Shown piece after piece: positions 1 to 7,647 of a DNA stretch of 21,216 nucleotides (within the stretch, counting starts at the first letter, position 1; every line of letters starts with the position of its first letter). Source of the stretch: CAITNM01 sp037138055 (GTDB taxonomy: Bacteria > Pseudomonadota > Alphaproteobacteria > Paracaedibacterales > CAITNM01); NCBI GenBank assembly GCA_037138055.1, contig JBAXJB010000028.1, positions 1-21,216 on the forward strand, given 5' to 3'. The notes beneath the pieces were generated by a model, which saw nothing but the letters and a program-made list of their open reading frames with translations, searched no databases and was not told the origin of the DNA. Made by a program: the position numbers and the translations under genes.

Positions 1-55
1 TTTTAGATCCTTTTAGATCCTTTTAGATCCTTTTAGATCCTTTTAGATCCTTTTA
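1..55. repeat. 10-bp tandem repeat array at window edge
   Basis: Five perfect, uninterrupted copies of the unit TTTTAGATCC occupy 1-50, followed by a partial copy TTTTA at 51-55. The array begins at base 1, so it may continue to the left. Perfect identity between copies suggests recent slippage expansion or a repeat on which the assembly stopped. The reverse complement reads GGATCTAAAA. It lies about 55 bases before a frameshifted exported-protein gene. No function can be assigned. Confidence 0.95.
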
Positions 56-111
56 TTCTTTTTATTTGAAATATAAATCTTTAATGTCTATTTAAAATAT
101 GAGTGAGATCC

Positions 112-1300
112 ATGAGCCTTCTTAAACTTGTAATAATAACACTTTTCTTAAATGCACACTATGATGCATCTGAAGGCGTGCAAAAAAACGATATTGATAA
201 GCGTCCTGCTTATATGTTGGAAGAGTCCGGGTCCACAATGACAGGATCGGTAAAAACAATTAACTACGGAGGCTCTGTTCGTTTGTTGCCCAAGTCTTCA
301 GTATCTTCTACTGATTTATTGGGGCAAGAAACTGAGTTGAAAGATTATAAAAACTTATATAATTCAGGAAGTGCTATTGAATTTTCTCCAAATTTTTCTA
401 CTTTTTATGTTCATTCTAGAGAATCTTCTAAAAATCCTCGGTGATACGTTTGTAAGTAACCTTACTAAGCGTGAAAATGAAAAAAGTGGAGAGGGGCATG
501 TGGGCACAGATAGTTGGGGAGCACAAGATTCACTTTCGTTAAGTACAGAAATTATAATGGCGCACAAAATGTGCGTTGAGCTTTCAAAACTTGGAAGTAA
601 AGAATTTATTTTAGCTGGTCATTCGCGAGGTGCTATTCTTGCCGCTGCTTGTGCTACAGAAGATCATTTCGAAATATTTGAAAAAGTCGGAGTTAAGGGG
701 TGCTTTGCGCTTGGTGCTATGCCAGTTCAAATGAAGCCTCTTACAAGCAGGATCCCAGTTGTATTCGTTAGTGGTGCTGAAGATGAGATTTGCCCTTCTG
801 ATTTAGTCGAGTATTTTCATAAACATAATTTGAAAGAGCAAAGTAATGTTAAATTGGAAATTATTGAAGACATGGCGCATTGTCCGTTCAGTGTACGCCA
901 AATAACCTTTCTTGGTTCCACTATGAATTTCTTTGGGGAGATTTTTTATAAGCCAGGTTTATGGAGGCAGGCAATATGGAATTATGTTAATGGTCTTAAT
1001 TTTCTTTTGTTAGGTACACAAGGATTGCACACAGCATACTTATTAGATGATGCGCAGAGTTTTTCTAGCGCTTGTAGTGTGGTTTCTGATGATGGATTTC
1101 GTCCTCTGATTAGAGCTGGGAACAGCTTTAAGCTTGGCGAAAAAAGAGCAAAAAATGACTACCCATATTTTATAAAAGCAAATGTGACACGAGGTGTTGT
1201 GCAAAAAAAACCACTTACAACAAAGGAAAAAGCTGATTTAACTGTTCAAAAAATTGTAGATATGATGTGTGGTATGATTACTCCTGCTGCTATTAGTTGA
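112..1300 (+). pseudogene. Secreted alpha/beta-hydrolase-like protein, split by a frameshift
   Basis: Two overlapping frames seem to be halves of one gene. The first half (ATG at 112; an in-frame GTG at 103 is an alternative) starts with a signal peptide, MSLLKLVIITLFLNAHYDASEG, and ends at a TGA at 442-444. The second half is open in the next frame to 1300 and has no convincing start of its own. Removing one base near the A5 run at 430-434 would join them into roughly 395 residues. The second half carries an alpha/beta-hydrolase triad: the nucleophile elbow GHSRG (Ser codon 623-625), an acid in GAEDEICP (Asp codon 782-784) and a histidine in DMAHCPF (His codon 878-880). A classical HGxxG oxyanion motif is not visible. 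The substrate is unknown. The break could be a real mutation, a sequencing error or, less likely, slippage during translation. It is probably exported to the periplasm or beyond. Confidence 0.7.
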
Positions 1301-1330
1301 AATGGATGAGTGAGATACCTCGCTTCTACC

Positions 1331-1404
1331 TAACACACGTAAGACGTCGCTCTTCTTCGAATTGAAATCCTTTGTGAAAGAGTCTACTATTAACACGTGT
1401 GTTA
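1331..1404. repeat. Inverted repeat pair, possible operator
   Basis: TAACACACGT at 1331-1340 is perfectly complementary to ACGTGTGTTA at 1395-1404. The second copy is also part of a local palindrome, TAACAC-GT-GTGTTA, at 1391-1404. The palindrome sits immediately downstream of a candidate -10 box, over the expected transcription start of the downstream operon. This placement suggests a repressor site, but no regulator is identified. Confidence 0.45.
1362..1390 (+). promoter_or_regulatory. Candidate sigma70 promoter for the Lon-domain/waaA operon
   Basis: TTGAAA at 1362-1367 and TACTAT at 1385-1390 are separated by exactly 17 bases. They match the -35 and -10 consensus at 5 of 6 and 4 of 6 positions. 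The predicted start, near 1397, falls within the palindrome at 1391-1404. This would leave a leader of about 28 bases before the ATG at 1425. Confidence 0.45.
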
Positions 1405-1424
1405 TGTAACATTTGGTTGGGCTT

Positions 1425-2090
1425 ATGGACTTCTTTTACCACGAATCAGGCCTTCGTTTGCCGAAGACAGTGTCGTTATTGCCAGTCTATGGATCAATTT
1501 TGATGCCACGTGCACAGTTGCCCGTTCCTATTTTTGAAGAACAGTATTTACGTTTGGTCTCAGATGCTATTCGTGAAGATATTTATGTAGGTGTTATTCA
1601 GCCAATTCTAGATGATGACTATAATAGCAGAAAGCCGTTGTCTTTGTTTTCTTCTGGGACTTTAGGTCGTATTACGGAAATTGTTGAAATTGAAGAACAA
1701 CGCGTCGTTGTTAATATAATGGGCGTTTGCCGTTTTGACATAGTGGAAGTGACTGAAACATCTACCGGCTGTCGTAATGCTCAAGTTGTTTACGAACGTT
1801 ACCTTCAAGATCTACAGGAATTAAAAGAAATCCAAATTGATAGAGAGCGATTGTTGCAAGCATTAGATGGATACTTTCGTCAATATGATGTAGCGCCAAA
1901 CTGGAAAGAAATTGACCAGACAACTGACGCTAAATTAATTGCTGCATTGACCATGGTGTGTCCTTTCGATGCGCGTGAAAAGCAAGCCCTGCTTGAAGCA
2001 CCTAGTTTGGAATTACAATCAGAAATGATTACTCAGCTTATTGAGTTTGCAAATTTTGAAGGCGCGAGTCCTTCTATGACAAGGCATTAA
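1425..2090 (+). CDS. Lon substrate-binding-domain protein (LON N-terminal domain, no protease)
   Basis: The product is about 221 residues and consists of a stand-alone Lon N-terminal (PUA-like) domain. It starts LRLPKTVSLLPVYGSILMPRAQLPVPIFEE and continues with the typical G-x-L-G-R-I-x-E-I-V core (GTLGRITEIVEIEE) and a helical C-terminal half. There is no AAA+ or protease domain, and the length is normal for this family, so it is not a truncated Lon. Its biochemical role is not established; it is presumed to bind proteins or peptides. I prefer ATG 1425; a TTG at 1413 is in frame. It is followed after 3 bases by a Trm112-like gene, an arrangement familiar from alphaproteobacteria. Confidence 0.85.
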   Translation: MDFFYHESGLRLPKTVSLLPVYGSILMPRAQLPVPIFEEQYLRLVSDAIREDIYVGVIQPILDDDYNSRKPLSLFSSGTLGRITEIVEIEEQRVVVNIMGVCRFDIVEVTETSTGCRNAQVVYERYLQDLQELKEIQIDRERLLQALDGYFRQYDVAPNWKEIDQTTDAKLIAALTMVCPFDAREKQALLEAPSLELQSEMITQLIEFANFEGASPSMTRH

Positions 2091-2093
2091 ACT

Positions 2094-2291
2094 GTGGATA
2101 AAAAACTTCTAGAATTATTAGTCTGTCCTGTTACAAAGACCAATCTTATTTACGACAAGGAATCCCAAGAGCTAGTGAGTCTTGCTGCGCGTCTTGCCTA
2201 TCCTATTCGTCAAGGAATCCCAATTATGCTAGGGGATGAGGCTAGACAGTTGTCAGACACCGAAATGGAACGCATAGCGCCGTCTAAATAA
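2094..2291 (+). CDS. Trm112-family small protein (YcaR/UPF0434 type)
   Basis: This 65-residue protein has the conserved opening LLELLVCPVTKTNL, then a central LVSLAARLAYPIRQGIPIML segment typical of the bacterial Trm112/YcaR family. Only one cysteine is present, so it cannot form the four-cysteine zinc site of archaeal and eukaryotic Trm112; that is usual for bacterial members. Eukaryotic and archaeal homologues activate methyltransferases, but the bacterial role is unproven. It uses a GTG start three bases after the Lon-domain gene, and waaA follows five bases later, so the three are probably co-transcribed and translationally coupled. Confidence 0.88.
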   Translation: MDKKLLELLVCPVTKTNLIYDKESQELVSLAARLAYPIRQGIPIMLGDEARQLSDTEMERIAPSK

Positions 2292-2295
2292 TTTT

Positions 2296-3537
2296 ATGTT
2301 ATACACAGTTCTTTTAACTTTTTGGTCTGCTGTGGTGCACATTTGTGCACCTTTTTTGATTTCCAGACGTCTAAAAAAAGGGCTAGAGCATTCATTGCGC
2401 TACACAGAAAGATATGGAGTATCTAATCAAGCTCACCCAAAGGGAGAATTAATCTGGTTTCATGGAGCTAGTGTTGGGGAAAGCCTTTCAATATTACCGA
2501 TCATTCAGAAAATAACGAAACAAAAACCAGATGCGCACTTTTTAATTACAACAACAACGACTGCTGCTCAAAGAGTTGTTAGTGCACGAATGAGCAAAAA
2601 TACTGTTCACCAGTTTATTCCATTTGATGCAGCAGAATGGGTGAATAACTTTCTAGATCACTGGCAACCCAAGGCTATTTTTTTTATAGAATCAGAAATT
2701 TGGCCAAATATTTTATGGCAAGCACATCGCCGTAATATTCCCGTTACTCTTCTTAACGCGCGATTGTCAGAAACCAGTTTACGCAACTGGTTGTGTATTA
2801 AAAAAATTTCTAGGAAATTATGGGGGTGTTTTTCAGCTATCTACACACAAAGTGATATATTCACTCAAAGGTTTCACAAACTAGGAGCAAGTTGTGCAAA
2901 GACTTTAGGTAACATAAAGCTTTTAAGTGAAAAACTCCCTTTTGATGAAGGTGAATATTTGCATTGGAAAAAGCAAATTAGTGATCGTCCTTGTTGGGTG
3001 GCGGCTAGCACGCACAAAGGCGAAGAAGAGCTTATTTTTAAAATTCACAAAGTCCTTAAAAAAGATATTCCAGATCTTTTAACCATTATTGTGCCTCGGC
3101 ATGTTGAGCGATGTGATGATGTTATGCAAAAAAGAGAAGACTTAACAGTGACACGATTTACAGACCAACACCTTCACGACCAGGATATTTTGTTGGTGGA
3201 TGCTATGGCTAAGCTAGGTGTGTTTTATCGTCTTAGTTCAATTGCATTTATTGGAGGGTCGCTTGTTCCCGTTGGTGGGCATAATCCTTTAGAGCCATCT
3301 ATGATTGGTGCATTTCCTTTATGGGGGCCACATTTCTTTAATGTTAATGACATGATGTATTTATTTGAGGAAATGCCATGCCAACAAAAAGATATTGATC
3401 AATTAATAGGCGCTTTAAAAGATTTATTAAATCATCCTCAAAAAGTTGCCGTGCTAGTGGAAAGTTTGCAGCAACGTATTATGAGCAGCCAACAGATGGT
3501 CGATCAAAAAATTGACGAGATTGTTACCACTATTTAG
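2296..3537 (+). CDS. waaA: 3-deoxy-D-manno-octulosonic acid (Kdo) transferase
   Basis: WaaA (KdtA) transfers Kdo from CMP-Kdo to the lipid A precursor at the inner membrane, starting the LPS core. The 413-residue product has normal length. An N-terminal hydrophobic anchor lies at about residues 2-22. The GT30 N-domain motif HGASVGES is at about 56-63, where the glutamate is the expected catalytic base. ESEIWPN (132-138) and NARLSE (154-159) follow. The C-terminal donor-binding half contains AASTHKGEEE (236-245), PRHVER (267-272) and GGSLVPVGGHNPLEP (320-334). It is last in a three-gene operon. Whether it adds one, two or more Kdo residues cannot be read from sequence. Together with the msbA-like and waaL-like genes it indicates that LPS is made. 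Confidence 0.97.
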   Translation: MLYTVLLTFWSAVVHICAPFLISRRLKKGLEHSLRYTERYGVSNQAHPKGELIWFHGASVGESLSILPIIQKITKQKPDAHFLITTTTTAAQRVVSARMSKNTVHQFIPFDAAEWVNNFLDHWQPKAIFFIESEIWPNILWQAHRRNIPVTLLNARLSETSLRNWLCIKKISRKLWGCFSAIYTQSDIFTQRFHKLGASCAKTLGNIKLLSEKLPFDEGEYLHWKKQISDRPCWVAASTHKGEEELIFKIHKVLKKDIPDLLTIIVPRHVERCDDVMQKREDLTVTRFTDQHLHDQDILLVDAMAKLGVFYRLSSIAFIGGSLVPVGGHNPLEPSMIGAFPLWGPHFFNVNDMMYLFEEMPCQQKDIDQLIGALKDLLNHPQKVAVLVESLQQRIMSSQQMVDQKIDEIVTTI

Positions 3538-3558
3538 AAATATTAAAAAGTTTAGTTG

Positions 3559-4200
3559 TTATCTTACTTCAAGTGTAATTTTTAGCTTTTTTGCTATATC
3601 AAATACCCATTTTTCAGCAGATTCAAGATCATCAAAACAATGAATTACATCATGTTTTAGCTTAGAATTGATCAGAAATTTACCCCAATACTGGCCATCT
3701 TCAATCCATATAGTCTGAGCTATTGCATTTTTGACCTCTGGAAAAAAAGGCACTCTAACTACTTTTTCAGTGAAAAAAGCGCTTGAAACGACAGAAAATA
3801 CTGCAGGTTCAGATGTATCTTCTTTTTTGGTTTTGTTATTTATAACGTTGAAAGAGGAAGCTGCAGGTGTTTCTGAAAAGGGCAAAATAGAACTTGATCG
3901 ACTTCTGGTAAGTGAATTGGAGCTTAGGCTTAGTTCTTCTTGTAAAATTGCTGTATTACTGCGCGGCTGAAGAAATCCCAGTATTGATTTAGTTCCTTCT
4001 GCTGCTTTACGTAAGCGTTTTTGAGAAGATGTCACTTTAATTTGCTGGCCTGGATTAGATAATTCAGAGATTTTTCTTTTAGAGTTTGCGGAGATATTAC
4101 TATTACTTTGCGAAAGATTTTCCCTTGATTCATCGTCCATTCCGCATATGTGCAGAGAAATAGCAATTAACAGAGCGGCACTTTTAAAAAAATCAAACAC
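3559..4200 (-). CDS. Unknown exported Ser-rich protein with basic clusters and a C-terminal domain
   Basis: I do not recognise this 213-residue protein. It has a GTG start preceded by AAGGA with 7-base spacing. An N-terminal signal peptide (FFKSAALLIAISLHICG) is followed by a long Ser/Asn/Thr-rich, probably disordered region (about 22-125). That region includes two basic clusters, KRK at 41-43 and KRLRK at 61-65. The last 55 residues or so look folded: an IWIEDGQYWGKFLI strand pair, a further strand around DVIHCF, then a helix with ESAEKWVFDIAKKL. This beta-beta-beta-alpha pattern loosely resembles the arm-type DNA-binding domain of integrases, but that is only a pattern impression. It stands alone between convergent waaA and the sdh operon. 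The layout would suit a secreted effector or a surface protein; function is unknown. Confidence 0.7.
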   Translation of the reverse strand: MFDFFKSAALLIAISLHICGMDDESRENLSQSNSNISANSKRKISELSNPGQQIKVTSSQKRLRKAAEGTKSILGFLQPRSNTAILQEELSLSSNSLTRSRSSSILPFSETPAASSFNVINNKTKKEDTSEPAVFSVVSSAFFTEKVVRVPFFPEVKNAIAQTIWIEDGQYWGKFLINSKLKHDVIHCFDDLESAEKWVFDIAKKLKITLEVR

Positions 4201-4286
4201 AAAATATCCTTAAGCTAACAAAAATTAAACCATAAGAATGCATTAAAGATATATTATTTTAAAAAATCAAATATTTTTATTTTATT

Positions 4287-4307
4287 AAAATTATAAAGAA
4301 TAATTTT
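4287..4307 (-). terminator. AT-only hairpin downstream of sdhB
   Basis: AAAATTAT (4287-4294) and ATAATTTT (4300-4307) form a perfect 8-bp stem with a 5-base loop, just after the sdhB stop on the minus strand. The stem contains no G-C pair and no clean T tract follows, so its activity as a terminator is doubtful. The surrounding 110-base gap (4201-4310) is otherwise AT-rich DNA that must hold the start signals of the exported-protein gene. Confidence 0.3.
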
Positions 4308-4310
4308 ACG

Positions 4311-5084
4311 CTACTTTTCAACCATCATTTTTTTAATGTTTCCAATAGCTTTTGCAGGGTTTAACCCTTTTGGACATGTGTTAGTGCAATTCATAATGCT
4401 ATGACATCGGTATAAACTGAATGGATCTTCCAAAGCATTTAAACGTTCTTTTGTTTTCGTGTCTCGGCTATCAGCAATAAAACGGTATGCTTGCAACAAG
4501 GTGGCAGGGCCTAAATATTTATCACTATTCCACCAGTAACTTGGACAGCCTGTTGTGCAACTAAAGCACAATACACATTCCCACAATCCATCTAGCTTGG
4601 CTCGTTCTTCTTGGCTTTGTTTGCGCTCTCGTTTTGGAACATCATTATTTTGCACCCAAGGTTTGATTGAAGCATACTGATTAAATGCATGGCGCAAATC
4701 AGGTACGAGGTCTTTTACAACTTCCATGTGGGGAAGGGGGGTTATGCGTATATGCCCAGAAATATCATCAACGTGCTTTGTGCATGCTAGAGTATTTGTG
4801 CCGTCTACATTCATGGCGCAGCTACCACAAACGCCTTCACGACAAGACCGGCGAAAGGTTAGGGTGCTATCAATGGTGTTTTTGATGTATAACAATGCAT
4901 CCAAAACCATTGGTCCTGACTTTTTAATATCAATGGTGAATTCATCCATTTGCGGATTTTTGCCATCCTCTGTATTCCACCGATAAATGTAAAAAGTTCG
5001 CATTGATGACGTATCACCGGACTGTGTAAACACCTTTCCTTTTTGAATTTGTGAGTGTTTAGGAAGTCTAAATTGAACCATCAT
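4311..5084 (-). CDS. sdhB: Succinate dehydrogenase iron-sulfur subunit
   Basis: SdhB carries electrons from the flavin of SdhA through three Fe-S clusters to ubiquinone in complex II. The 257-residue sequence has all expected ligands. The [2Fe-2S] cysteines are 81, 86, 89 and 101 in CREGVCGSC and NTLAC. CVLCFSCTTGC (170-180) provides the [4Fe-4S] ligands and a cysteine of the [3Fe-4S] site. Cys227, Cys233 and Cys237, with CTNTCPKGLNP, complete the last clusters. Two adjacent ATG codons (5084 and 5081) lie behind an AGAGGA Shine-Dalgarno; the second has the better spacing. The gene follows sdhA by 36 bases and closes the sdhCDAB operon. Confidence 0.98.
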   Translation of the reverse strand: MMVQFRLPKHSQIQKGKVFTQSGDTSSMRTFYIYRWNTEDGKNPQMDEFTIDIKKSGPMVLDALLYIKNTIDSTLTFRRSCREGVCGSCAMNVDGTNTLACTKHVDDISGHIRITPLPHMEVVKDLVPDLRHAFNQYASIKPWVQNNDVPKRERKQSQEERAKLDGLWECVLCFSCTTGCPSYWWNSDKYLGPATLLQAYRFIADSRDTKTKERLNALEDPFSLYRCHSIMNCTNTCPKGLNPAKAIGNIKKMMVEK

Positions 5085-5120
5085 GTCCTCTTATGTTGTT
5101 CAAAGTATATGCGAGCATGG

Positions 5121-6899
5121 TTAATAAACTCTTTTTTGAGGCGCTATTACTTCAACTTCGTCAGTCAGTGTGTGCATATGCACGGGACGTTTATCAAGCT
5201 GTACATTAAGGCTATCGTCACACCAAGAAAGTGTGTGTGCAAGCCATGACGTATCATCTCGGTCAGGAAAATCTTCCCGGGCATGACCTCCGCGACTTTC
5301 TGTACGATAGGCTGCTGAATGAATGGTAACAGCCGCTTGAACCATTAAATTTTGCAATTCAAGTGCTTCTACTAAATCGGTATTCCAAATTAATGAATGG
5401 TCATTGACCTGAAGATTTTCTAAGGTTTTTGCGCACTCCTCTAGCTTGTATTTTCCTGTATTAAGCATGTCTTGTGATCTAAACACTCCGCAATGAGTTT
5501 GCATGATTTGCTGCATGTTTGTACGTATATGGCCGGTTAATAGATCGCCAGCAGCATTTCGTATTTTATCAAAACGATCAAGAATTATATTAGTGATGGA
5601 ATCAGCAAGCTTTTCATGGGGTGTTCCTGTGCGTACAATTTCTTTCGCACGTAGAGCAGCAGCACGACCAAAGACCACTAAATCTAATAATGAATTAGTC
5701 CCTAGTCTATTTGCGCCATGCACTGAAACGCAGGCAGCTTCTCCAATTGCCATTAAGCCTTTAACGATTGTTTCTTTTGAATCGCAGGTGACTTCACCAT
5801 GATAGTTTGTAGGAATTCCACCCATGTTGTAATGAACTGTTGGTTGTACGGGAATAGGTTCCTTGTTTGCATCAATACCAGCAAATACTCTTGCCGTTTC
5901 ATGCATTCCTGGCAAACGTTCAGCAATAATCTTGGGATCTAAGTGTTCCATATGCAGTAGAGCGATATCTTTATTAGGACCGCAACCGCGACCTTCTTTA
6001 ATTTCAATGGCAATTGCTCTGCTTACGACATCACGTGATGCTAAATCTTTTGCATTGGGCGCGTACTTTAACATAAATCGCTCACCAAGACAGTTCGTTA
6101 AGTAGCCGCCTTCACCGCGTACTGCTTCTGAAATTAAACATCCTGCTCCATAAATTCCTGTAGGATGAAATTGAATAAATTCCATATCAGCTAAGGGTAG
6201 TCCTGCGCGCAAAACCATAGCATTACCATCGCCAGTGCAAGTATGTGCGCCAGTACATGTAAAAAATGTACGTCCATGTCCGCCAGTAGCTAACACCACC
6301 ATGTGGGCCCTAAATCGATGAATGGTGCCATCATCCAAACACCACGCAACTACACCTCGACAAACACCTTGTTCATCCATTAACAAATCAAGAGTAAAAT
6401 ACTCAATAAAAAATTCCGTATTGTGATGCAAACACTGCTGGTACAGGGTATGTAAAATCGCATGACCCGTTCTGTCAGCTGCGGCACATGCACGCTTTGC
6501 CATAGATTTTCCATGGTCAATTGTATGGCCTCCGAATTGACGCTGATAAATATTTCCATGTTCATCACGAGAAAATGGCACGCCCATGTGTTCAAGTTCA
6601 ACAACGGCATCAACTGCATTTTTGCACATGTATTCTATGGCATCTTGATCGCCCAACCAATCAGAGCCTTTTACTGTATCATAAAAATGGTAGCGCCAAT
6701 CATCTCCATCACCGGTATTATTCAAGGCCGCAGATATACCACCTTGTGCTGCAACCGTATGACTTCTTGTTGGGAAAACTTTTGTTATGCATGCAGTTTT
6801 TAAACCTGCAGCACTCATGCCAAGACTTGCACGCAGACCAGCTCCACCAGCACCTACCACAACGACATCAAACTCATGGTCTATAATTGAATAGGTCAT
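5121..6899 (-). CDS. sdhA: Succinate dehydrogenase flavoprotein subunit
   Basis: SdhA oxidises succinate to fumarate with covalently bound FAD. The 592-residue product is full length. The dinucleotide-binding motif VVVVGAGGAGLRA is at 12-24, and the FAD-linked histidine is His47 in RSHTVAAQGG. Also visible are RQFGGHTIDHGK, the substrate-site segments EFIQFHPTGIYGAG and SEAVRGEGG, and PTVHYNMGGIPTN. The C-terminal region has the usual RTESRGGHAREDFP block. The enzyme faces the cytoplasm, bound to SdhB on the SdhCD anchor. The ATG overlaps the sdhD stop as ATGA (6896-6899), implying coupled translation. No damage is seen. Confidence 0.99.
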   Translation of the reverse strand: MTYSIIDHEFDVVVVGAGGAGLRASLGMSAAGLKTACITKVFPTRSHTVAAQGGISAALNNTGDGDDWRYHFYDTVKGSDWLGDQDAIEYMCKNAVDAVVELEHMGVPFSRDEHGNIYQRQFGGHTIDHGKSMAKRACAAADRTGHAILHTLYQQCLHHNTEFFIEYFTLDLLMDEQGVCRGVVAWCLDDGTIHRFRAHMVVLATGGHGRTFFTCTGAHTCTGDGNAMVLRAGLPLADMEFIQFHPTGIYGAGCLISEAVRGEGGYLTNCLGERFMLKYAPNAKDLASRDVVSRAIAIEIKEGRGCGPNKDIALLHMEHLDPKIIAERLPGMHETARVFAGIDANKEPIPVQPTVHYNMGGIPTNYHGEVTCDSKETIVKGLMAIGEAACVSVHGANRLGTNSLLDLVVFGRAAALRAKEIVRTGTPHEKLADSITNIILDRFDKIRNAAGDLLTGHIRTNMQQIMQTHCGVFRSQDMLNTGKYKLEECAKTLENLQVNDHSLIWNTDLVEALELQNLMVQAAVTIHSAAYRTESRGGHAREDFPDRDDTSWLAHTLSWCDDSLNVQLDKRPVHMHTLTDEVEVIAPQKRVY

Positions 6900-7231
6900 T
6901 TAAGCATTGCTATCTGTATAAGAGAAAATATTCCAAAAAAACTTAATATGCTGAACATAGCCCCAACCATAAAAACAACAGTGGAACGACTTTTTTGATT
7001 TGGAATGTAATCTATGCAAATGGTCTGAATGCCCAAATATCCATGATAAAAACCGCTGATTAACATAATAAATAATAATAGCGCTGAATACATATTTCCA
7101 ATATTTTTTATGATTTCCAAGTGAGTTAAATTTTTTAGAAAAAATAATTTCCATAAAAACCACGGCACAAGTGCTAACAATATGCAGGCAGTGATTCTCT
7201 GTAAAACATAATGTCGAGTGAATGATTTCAT
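6896..7231 (-). CDS. sdhD: Succinate dehydrogenase membrane anchor subunit
   Basis: This is the small membrane anchor of complex II, 111 residues with three predicted membrane segments (about 12-30, 46-67 and 86-108). The second contains the expected haem-ligand histidine in SGFYHGYLGIQ, and a nearby IDYI supplies the conserved Asp-Tyr pair associated with the quinone site. SdhD diverges quickly, so the assignment rests on these residues, size and position. The start at 7231 overlaps the sdhC stop as ATGA (7228-7231). A longer open frame extends upstream to 7285 but lies inside sdhC and is unlikely to be used. Confidence 0.9.
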   Translation of the reverse strand: MKSFTRHYVLQRITACILLALVPWFLWKLFFLKNLTHLEIIKNIGNMYSALLLFIMLISGFYHGYLGIQTICIDYIPNQKSRSTVVFMVGAMFSILSFFGIFSLIQIAMLK

Positions 7232-7605
7232 ACAAAGCACATTGTTAAAACAGTTAAAACAAAAACCATGGCGCAAATAATCCATCCACTGCTATAAACA
7301 GAGCTCAATTCAAACCCTTTGCCAAGTGACCACACTAAATACCGTATTCCATTAAGCATGTGATAATAGACACTGGCTAAAATTAAATAAATAATTGCTT
7401 TTACGAATGGCTGATTTAGCCAAGAGCAGAAATTACCGTATGCATCTGGCCCTTCACCTAAAGTGTATAGCCAGGCACAGGTCAAAATAAGCCCTACCGT
7501 AAAACCTAGACCTGTAAGCCTATGCAAAATGGATAATATTGATGTTAGCTGCGGTTTATAAATCTGCAAATGCGGTGACAATGGCTTTTGCATAACATCA
7601 AACAC
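7228..7605 (-). CDS. sdhC: Succinate dehydrogenase cytochrome b556 subunit
   Basis: SdhC anchors complex II and helps bind haem b and ubiquinone. The 125-residue sequence has the family opening KPLSPHLQIYKPQ followed by TSILSILHRLTG, which holds the conserved Ser and His-Arg near the quinone site. Three hydrophobic helices follow. The second has YYHMLNGIRYLVWSLGKG, containing the haem-ligand histidine. I give the GTG at 7605 as the start; an in-frame ATG at 7593 is equally possible, and neither has a strong Shine-Dalgarno. It is the first gene of sdhCDAB, 42 bases after terC on the same strand. Confidence 0.94.
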   Translation of the reverse strand: MFDVMQKPLSPHLQIYKPQLTSILSILHRLTGLGFTVGLILTCAWLYTLGEGPDAYGNFCSWLNQPFVKAIIYLILASVYYHMLNGIRYLVWSLGKGFELSSVYSSGWIICAMVFVLTVLTMCFV

Positions 7606-7647
7606 TTTATTTTCTGACTTAAGTTTGGGAAAAACTTTAAGCTTTTG

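Noticed and set aside
1..55. CRISPR-like array
   Set aside because: The 10-base units are directly adjacent with no spacers, and no cas genes are present.
371..1300. Second hydrolase frame as an independent gene starting at 371
   Set aside because: Its first 20 or so residues are an out-of-frame reading of the upstream half, with no ribosome-binding site. The recognisable hydrolase sequence begins only after the frameshift point.
3731..3970. Plus-strand open frame inside the Ser-rich exported-protein gene
   Set aside because: The opposite frame has a signal peptide, a good Shine-Dalgarno and full length; this one looks like a by-product.
6380..6886. Several open frames opposite or alongside sdhA (both strands)
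   Set aside because: They lie entirely within the strongly conserved sdhA coding sequence, have no ribosome-binding sites and show no recognisable protein features.
6900..7285. Longer reading frame for sdhD reaching into sdhC (start 7285)
   Set aside because: The first 18 residues are an out-of-frame reading of sdhC. The ATG at 7231 overlaps the sdhC stop as ATGA and gives a normal SdhD length.
7617..7642. AT-rich imperfect hairpin between terC and sdhC as a terminator
   Set aside because: The stem needs a bulge and has few G-C pairs, and no T tract follows on the minus strand.
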